Source of the DNA: Deinococcus yavapaiensis KR-236
Lineage (GTDB): Bacteria; Deinococcota; Deinococci; Deinococcales; Deinococcaceae
Direction: 5' to 3'
Assembly: GCF_003217515.1 (NCBI RefSeq)
Contig: NZ_QJSX01000004.1
Location: 274,503-338,502, forward strand
DNA length: 64,000 bases
This document shows, in pieces, positions 59,796-64,000 of this stretch. The first letter of the stretch is position 1. Each line of letters opens with the position of its first letter. The position numbers and the translations under genes were made by a program. The notes beneath the pieces are model-generated. The model did not search any database. It had not been told where the DNA came from and worked only from the letters and a program-made list of their open reading frames with translations.

Positions 59796-60875
59796 ATGTC
59801 GAGAATCCGTGTTGGTGTGATCGGCACCAGTTGGTGGTCTGAGAACATGTACCTCGCCAGCCTGGCACGACACCCGGCGGCGCAGCTCGTCGCGCTCTGC
59901 GGCCGCAATCAGCAGCATGCCCGTGAAGTCGCTCGAACATACGGTATCCCGCGTGTTTTCGCCGATCATCAGGAGTTGATGCGTGACGGCACGTTGGACG
60001 CGGCCATCATCTGCACGCCCGACGATCTGCACTTTCCGATGACCATGTGCGCCTTGGACGCCGGCGTGCACGTCTTGTGCGAGAAGCCGCTCGCTTCGAA
60101 TTCCACCGAGGCCGCGCAGATGTACCTGAAGGCCCAGGAACGCCAGGTGCGACACATGGTGCTGTTCACGTGGCGCTGGCTGCCCCACATCCGCTACCTG
60201 AACGACCTCGTCCGCGGTGGCTACATCGGACGGCCGCTTCAGGCGCAGTTCGCGTTTCAAGGAGATTACGCCGCGTCCGATCAATACATGTGGCGGTTCG
60301 ATGCCCGGCGGGCCAACGGAATCGTGGGCGACTTGGGTTCGCACATGATCGACCTTGCCTTGCTGCTGATGGGTGACGTGCGGGAGGTCGACGCTCGACT
60401 CGACGCGGTGATGCCTCGCAACGACCCCGACGGCAAGCCCGTGCCGCCCGCCAACGACACGGCCTCCTTGATTTTGGGGATGGAGGGAGGCGCCCAGGCC
60501 ACCGTGCAAGTCAGCGCGATCACGGCGATGGGAGGCGGAATGCGCTTGCAGACGACGCTGGCCGGAAGCGAAGGCACCATCGAAGCCACCTATACCTTCA
60601 ACGGGCAAGGAAGCGTGCTGATGTTCCGGGGAGTCCGGCAAGGAGATCCGGCCTTGAGGACGCTGGAGGTGCCGAAGTCCTACGGTGATCCGCAGGCGAG
60701 CATCTTCGAGTTGTTCGCCGAGCAATCGGTGGGCCCTCGAGCGTTTATCGACGCGATTCTTCAGTATCAAAAGGCAGAGCCGGGCTTCGATGTGGGTCTC
60801 AAGGTGCAGAGAATCATAGACGCGGCCCTGAAGTCCCAGGCGACGGGCCGCCGAGTGCGACCGAGCGAAGTCTGA
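59796..60875 (+). CDS. Gfo/Idh/MocA family dehydrogenase
   Basis: The 359-residue protein has an N-terminal Rossmann domain (VGVIGTSWWSENMYLASLAR) and the catalytic VLCEKPLASN (K97). The C-terminal Gfo/Idh/MocA alpha/beta domain includes FDARRANGIVGDLGSHMIDL with its conserved histidine. It is an NAD(P)-dependent dehydrogenase of sugars, inositols or similar polyols. The ATG at 59796 has AAAGGA upstream. No sugar-transport genes are near, so the substrate is undefined. Confidence 0.87.
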   Translation: MSRIRVGVIGTSWWSENMYLASLARHPAAQLVALCGRNQQHAREVARTYGIPRVFADHQELMRDGTLDAAIICTPDDLHFPMTMCALDAGVHVLCEKPLASNSTEAAQMYLKAQERQVRHMVLFTWRWLPHIRYLNDLVRGGYIGRPLQAQFAFQGDYAASDQYMWRFDARRANGIVGDLGSHMIDLALLLMGDVREVDARLDAVMPRNDPDGKPVPPANDTASLILGMEGGAQATVQVSAITAMGGGMRLQTTLAGSEGTIEATYTFNGQGSVLMFRGVRQGDPALRTLEVPKSYGDPQASIFELFAEQSVGPRAFIDAILQYQKAEPGFDVGLKVQRIIDAALKSQATGRRVRPSEV

Positions 60876-61080
60876 GGCGGCGGGGTCGTTCCCGCGGTGC
60901 TCCGCGCTCGTGCTCACCCGACGACGAAGGAGGGATGCCCCATCCGAGGAGGCACGCGTTCGGGAAGTCAACCTTCGACAAATAGCTTGGGCCTCCCGAG
61001 CGCGCGACCGCCCGAGACTTCACCAACCGGAGATACTGTCTCATCTCGCCAGTACCTCCGCACCTTCTTCCCTAGAGTTC

Positions 61081-61983
61081 GTGTCATCCTCCAGCGACCC
61101 TCGCGCCGCCGCCGAGCGCCTCTCGTTCAGCACGGCCCGCGAGCACGTCGGAGCCGCGGGCTTCGCTCAGCGCGACGCGCTCGAACGTCTCATCAGCGCC
61201 GGACGCGAGCAGATTCGGTTCACGCAAGCCCTCCGTGAAGTCATAGCGAACACGTTGGCCGAACGGCACGCCCTTCCGCTCGCGGACCTCCATCAAGCCG
61301 CCGAGCCGCATGTCACCGCGCTGGAGAGCATGGTGCAGTCCTCGCAAGCCCAGCTCGAAACGGCGGAGAGCTTACGAGGGGCCGTTCAGAACGCTCTGGC
61401 CGATGTGCGGGGAACCCCGATCGAGCATTTCAGCGCACAGCTGCTGACGAACCTGAGCCAAGTAGTGCATCAGCAAGCCGCCGACCTGCAAGGACTCGTC
61501 GCCTTGGCACTCAACGAAGCCAGCACCATTCAGCACATCACGGCCCTTCAGCAAATGAGCGTCAAAGCGCAAGCGCAATTTCTGAGGGCAGAGCGGGAGC
61601 GCTCTGAACACGAGTTGGTGCGACTTCAGCACCTTGGAGAGTTTGCGCTGGACCGCATTCGCGTCTTGGAAGACGGCGGCGTGACCCACAAGGCGCAAAA
61701 GGCACACCTGGAGCGCGAAGGCGCCGCCTCGCAAGCCCACATCACCGAGTTAGAGGAGGGCGCGGCGCGCGATGATCGAGAGCTCGTGCGAATGGAGGAG
61801 CAGGCACAGGTGCTTCGGGCGTGCACGGCGAGCTTGGAGGAGGCGGCCCTCCAGACGCAAGAGAAGGTCGCGCGCCTTCGCCACCAACTGGAGGGGCAGC
61901 GGGCAAATGAACTTGGAAACCAAGACCACGAGCCTTCGACGGCCTCGCCACCAGAAAACAGAGCAGATTCACGTGCACACTGA
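61081..61983 (+). CDS. Coiled-coil protein of unknown function
   Basis: The product (300 aa from the GTG at 61081) is almost entirely helical, with heptad-like Ala/Glu/Gln/Leu-rich segments (ERERSEHELVRLQHLGEFAL; EEAALQTQEKVARLRHQLEG). A long coiled coil is predicted, and there is no signal peptide or membrane segment. No family is recognised. The start is uncertain: the frame is open to a GTG at 60910, but the segment before 61081 looks non-coding. Confidence 0.5.
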   Translation: MSSSSDPRAAAERLSFSTAREHVGAAGFAQRDALERLISAGREQIRFTQALREVIANTLAERHALPLADLHQAAEPHVTALESMVQSSQAQLETAESLRGAVQNALADVRGTPIEHFSAQLLTNLSQVVHQQAADLQGLVALALNEASTIQHITALQQMSVKAQAQFLRAERERSEHELVRLQHLGEFALDRIRVLEDGGVTHKAQKAHLEREGAASQAHITELEEGAARDDRELVRMEEQAQVLRACTASLEEAALQTQEKVARLRHQLEGQRANELGNQDHEPSTASPPENRADSRAH

Positions 61984-62101
61984 CCAACGGTGAGCACACG
62001 TGCGCTGTCCCTTCCTCAGGAGTTCGCCCCGGTTTCATAGACACTCGGACGGCACTTGTCATGACCTGCTGCGACTCGACGCGTCCCAGTCCACCTCGGC
62101 G

Positions 62102-62434
62102 TCAATTCTCGAAGCGCACGGTGTACACGAGGTCGCCCGAGCGAGCGGTGTAATGCCCCCAGTCGACTTCCTGCCATGCGAGCAGGCCGCCATGCGCGAC
62201 TTCACACGCTTTCATGGCGGCCTCCAGGGACGTCGCCTGTCCGAAGAAGCGTGGAACGGGGCGAGGGTCGAGTGAGCTGCGCCAGTAGGCGAGGCGTGGC
62301 GTCAGTGGGTCGACGTGCTCCACGGCAGCTTCGGAAGCGGTCGGGGTGCGGCGTTTCGCCCTCGACGGCCACGGCGTTTGCCAAAGGTGCAGAAGCCAGG
62401 AGGGAACGAACTTGAAGCGGTGGGCTCGAATCAT
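62102..62434 (-). CDS. Small conserved-looking hypothetical protein
   Basis: The 110-residue product is basic and tryptophan-rich at its N terminus (RFKFVPSWLLHLWQTPWPSR), with a C-terminal SGDLVYTVRFEN. No family is recognised. AAGGAC lies before the ATG at 62434, and a TTGACT with TGAATT 17 bp downstream could be its promoter. The coding status is likely but not certain. Confidence 0.5.
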   Translation of the reverse strand: MIRAHRFKFVPSWLLHLWQTPWPSRAKRRTPTASEAAVEHVDPLTPRLAYWRSSLDPRPVPRFFGQATSLEAAMKACEVAHGGLLAWQEVDWGHYTARSGDLVYTVRFEN

Positions 62435-62502
62435 GCGTACGTCCTTCCCTTCCTGAATTCAGGGTGAAGTCGAAGACAAGTCAACGATAATTCGTCATCG
62501 GA

Positions 62503-62536
62503 GAAACATCGGAGAGGGCGTCTTCTCCGATGTTTC
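62503..62536. repeat. 13-bp inverted repeat
   Basis: Arms GAAACATCGGAGA and TCTCCGATGTTTC are perfectly complementary across an 8-nt loop. The element CGGAGA also occurs as a direct repeat just before. It may be an operator for either divergent gene. Confidence 0.6.
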
Positions 62537-62751
62537 CCGCACGCGCACCTCCTAACGCCGAGCACGCGTTCCACCCTTCGAGAAAACAGGGCTTTTCACG
62601 CGTCACCGCTCGGCGAGCCGTCCTCCCATCGAACGCTCGATGTCATTCGGGCGAGAGATCCTTCTTGCGCTCAGCCCACGCTTCGGGCCACGCGTTTTCT
62701 TGGCGCTGACGATGCACGCGGCGACCGCACCGTCAGGGGCCGCGCAAACGA

Positions 62752-62757
62752 CATACT
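62752..62757 (+). promoter_or_regulatory. -10 element of corA
   Basis: CATACT ends 6 nt before the ATG at 62764. Confidence 0.45.
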
Positions 62758-62763
62758 AACGGC

Positions 62764-63744
62764 ATGATCCGCGCCATGTCCCTCCTCGACACGGAACCCG
62801 TCCACTGGCAAGGCGGGCAGCCCAGCATTTGGGTGGATGTCGAGGCCCCGACTCCAGAGGAACTTCAGCAGCTCACCCGTTCCTTCGCTCTCAACCACCT
62901 CGCGATGGAGGACGCCCTCACGCACGGCCAGTGGAGTCGTTTCGAGGTGTACCCCGAGCACATCTTCCTGGTGTTCCGCACCCTCGACCAACCCGAAGCG
63001 TGCACCGACGAGACCGAGCGCGTCAGTCTCTTCTGGTATCCCAAGACCGACACGCTCTTGACGATTCGTCTGCAGGACGTGGATTACCTCGACAAGACTT
63101 GGCGGGAGTTCGACGGGCTGTCGCACGGCAGCGAGGAACGCTTGATCTACACGCTGCTCGCACGGGGAAGCGACACCTTCTTCGAGTTCACGGACGCGCT
63201 GCAGGACCAAACGCTCACCTTGGAAGAGGCGATGTTCACGGAGCGTCGCACGCAGGACTTCGCGCAGCAGATCTTCACGTACCAGCACTTGATCATGAAC
63301 GTCCGTCGCCTCGTCAGCAACGCCCGTGAGGCCGTCGCGGCCTTCTCTCGGCACGCGTTGCTCGTGGCGGGCAGCAACGGTCGCGGAGCCGCGCCGAGTC
63401 CGGCCGTGGAGGTGCAGGCGCAAGAAATCGCGCTGTACTTCCGAGACGTGGTCGACAACCTCAGCCGCGTGCACGACAGCCTCGACTCCTCGCGAGAAGT
63501 CCTGTCGAACGTGCTGAACGTCAACTTGAGCGTGCAGCAGGCACGCGTCAACGACGTGGTGAAGACGTTGACGGTGGTGTCGGCGATCTTCCTTCCCTTG
63601 ACGTTCCTCGCGGGCGTGTGGGGGATGAACTTCGAGTTCATGCCCGAATTGCACTGGCGCTACGGGTACCTCGTCGCGTGGACGAGTTTCATCGGGGTCG
63701 CCGTCGGGCTCGGCTGGTACTTCAAACGCCGCAACTGGTGGTAG
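62764..63744 (+). CDS. corA: CorA family magnesium/cobalt transporter
   Basis: The 326-residue protein has a large N-terminal cytoplasmic domain with a long helix and two C-terminal membrane helices (VNDVVKTLTVVSAIFLPLTF and YGYLVAWTSFIGVAVGLGWY). They flank the signature GMN motif at about residues 287-289 (VWGMNFEFMPEL). CorA channels take up Mg2+ (also Co2+, Ni2+) as pentamers. The basic C terminus (FKRRNWW) is typical. The ATG at 62764 follows a -10-like CATACT. Confidence 0.9.
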   Translation: MIRAMSLLDTEPVHWQGGQPSIWVDVEAPTPEELQQLTRSFALNHLAMEDALTHGQWSRFEVYPEHIFLVFRTLDQPEACTDETERVSLFWYPKTDTLLTIRLQDVDYLDKTWREFDGLSHGSEERLIYTLLARGSDTFFEFTDALQDQTLTLEEAMFTERRTQDFAQQIFTYQHLIMNVRRLVSNAREAVAAFSRHALLVAGSNGRGAAPSPAVEVQAQEIALYFRDVVDNLSRVHDSLDSSREVLSNVLNVNLSVQQARVNDVVKTLTVVSAIFLPLTFLAGVWGMNFEFMPELHWRYGYLVAWTSFIGVAVGLGWYFKRRNWW

Positions 63745-63945
63745 GCCGAAGACGAGGCGGCCCGCCCGAGGACTTGCGAGGCGCCGCCGTCTTCCGAGGA
63801 CGCCCATTCGCCCTGAAGTCTCCCAAGGCTCGCTTCAGGCTGTACGAAACTCGTGTAAAGGATTCTTGGCTCGAGTTACACGGCGCCATGTTCGAGACCT
63901 CGCAGACTATGCCAAGCAGCCGAAGGAAGGCTGGAGAGGAGCGAC

Positions 63946-64000
63946 ATGGCCAGATTGGTAACGTTATATGACTTGCAGCGAGACGGCGGTTACGACCTGC
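63946..64000 (+). CDS. Start of a further gene (truncated by the window)
   Basis: An ATG with GAGGAG upstream opens a frame reading MARLVTLYDLQRDGGYDL to the window end. Only 18 residues are visible, so no function can be given. Confidence 0.45.
   Translation, partial: MARLVTLYDLQRDGGYDL

Larger units (their letters stand above)
62435..62763. other. 329-bp divergent intergenic region
   Basis: It contains the promoter candidate for the small minus-strand gene, a perfect 13-bp hairpin at 62503-62536 and the corA -10. No other gene or RNA was seen. Confidence 0.5.

Overview
The window is high-GC bacterial DNA that most resembles a Deinococcus-type chromosome. Pointers are a UV damage endonuclease of the UvsE family, an AlkX/YcaQ-type DNA glycosylase, two large BTAD- or LuxR-type NB-ARC regulators, and a very regular promoter layout. 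About twenty genes have a TANNNT-like -10 element ending only 5-8 nt before an ATG or GTG start, which leaves no room for a leader; leaderless mRNAs of this kind are documented as abundant in Deinococcus deserti. The genus is an inference, because no rRNA or other definitive marker is present. No insertion sequence, prophage or CRISPR array was seen.

Layout. 0-10 kb: the 5' end of trpB overlapping gluQ, a large two-Rossmann FAD oxidoreductase convergent with a sulfatase, an SPFH/flotillin-like protein, a TauE/DUF1634 pair, an S41 protease and an FAH-family hydrolase. 10-19 kb: a deacetylase with a barrel-like tail, a class III aminotransferase, citrate synthase, and a cupin-BTAD-cupin operon divergent from a LuxR NB-ARC regulator. 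19-31 kb: a small membrane protein, a VWA protein with tandem repeats, a peptidoglycan-binding protein, a radical SAM protein, several small stress-type genes, a back-to-back AlkX/DinB pair sharing one tiny promoter region, MgtC, a cysteine desulfurase-like enzyme and a subtilisin-like lipoprotein.

31-48 kb: a DUF255 thioredoxin-like protein, a reductase, a GNAT acetyltransferase, a LysE exporter, and a tightly coupled operon of PduO-type adenosyltransferase, Crp-domain histidine kinase and response regulator fused to a flavoprotein. Then come MATE, an orphan sugar-binding protein, an alpha/beta hydrolase, a DHH phosphoesterase, PheA, an amidase, UvsE, a Nif3-like protein and tRNA-Val. 48-64 kb is more accessory in character: a large lipoprotein, a small globin-like protein, a BTAD-NB-ARC regulator, an S9 peptidase, an AHL-lactonase-like metallohydrolase in a less GC-rich patch, a P-loop kinase, a Gfo/Idh/MocA dehydrogenase, a coiled-coil protein, CorA and the start of one further gene.

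The strongest candidate for an undescribed system is the 35.2-38.8 kb operon. A soluble histidine kinase with a Crp-like sensor domain is translationally coupled to a response regulator whose output is not DNA binding but a cysteine-less glutaredoxin-like domain plus a thioredoxin-reductase-like flavoprotein lacking the CxxC. That suggests phosphorylation-controlled flavin/NAD(P)H chemistry rather than disulfide reduction. Other points are 11-bp-periodic AT-rich direct repeats sitting where -35 elements should be (40.25 and 46.77 kb), nested hairpins at 48.8 and 51.2 kb, and a promoter placed directly against an intrinsic terminator at 58.75 kb.
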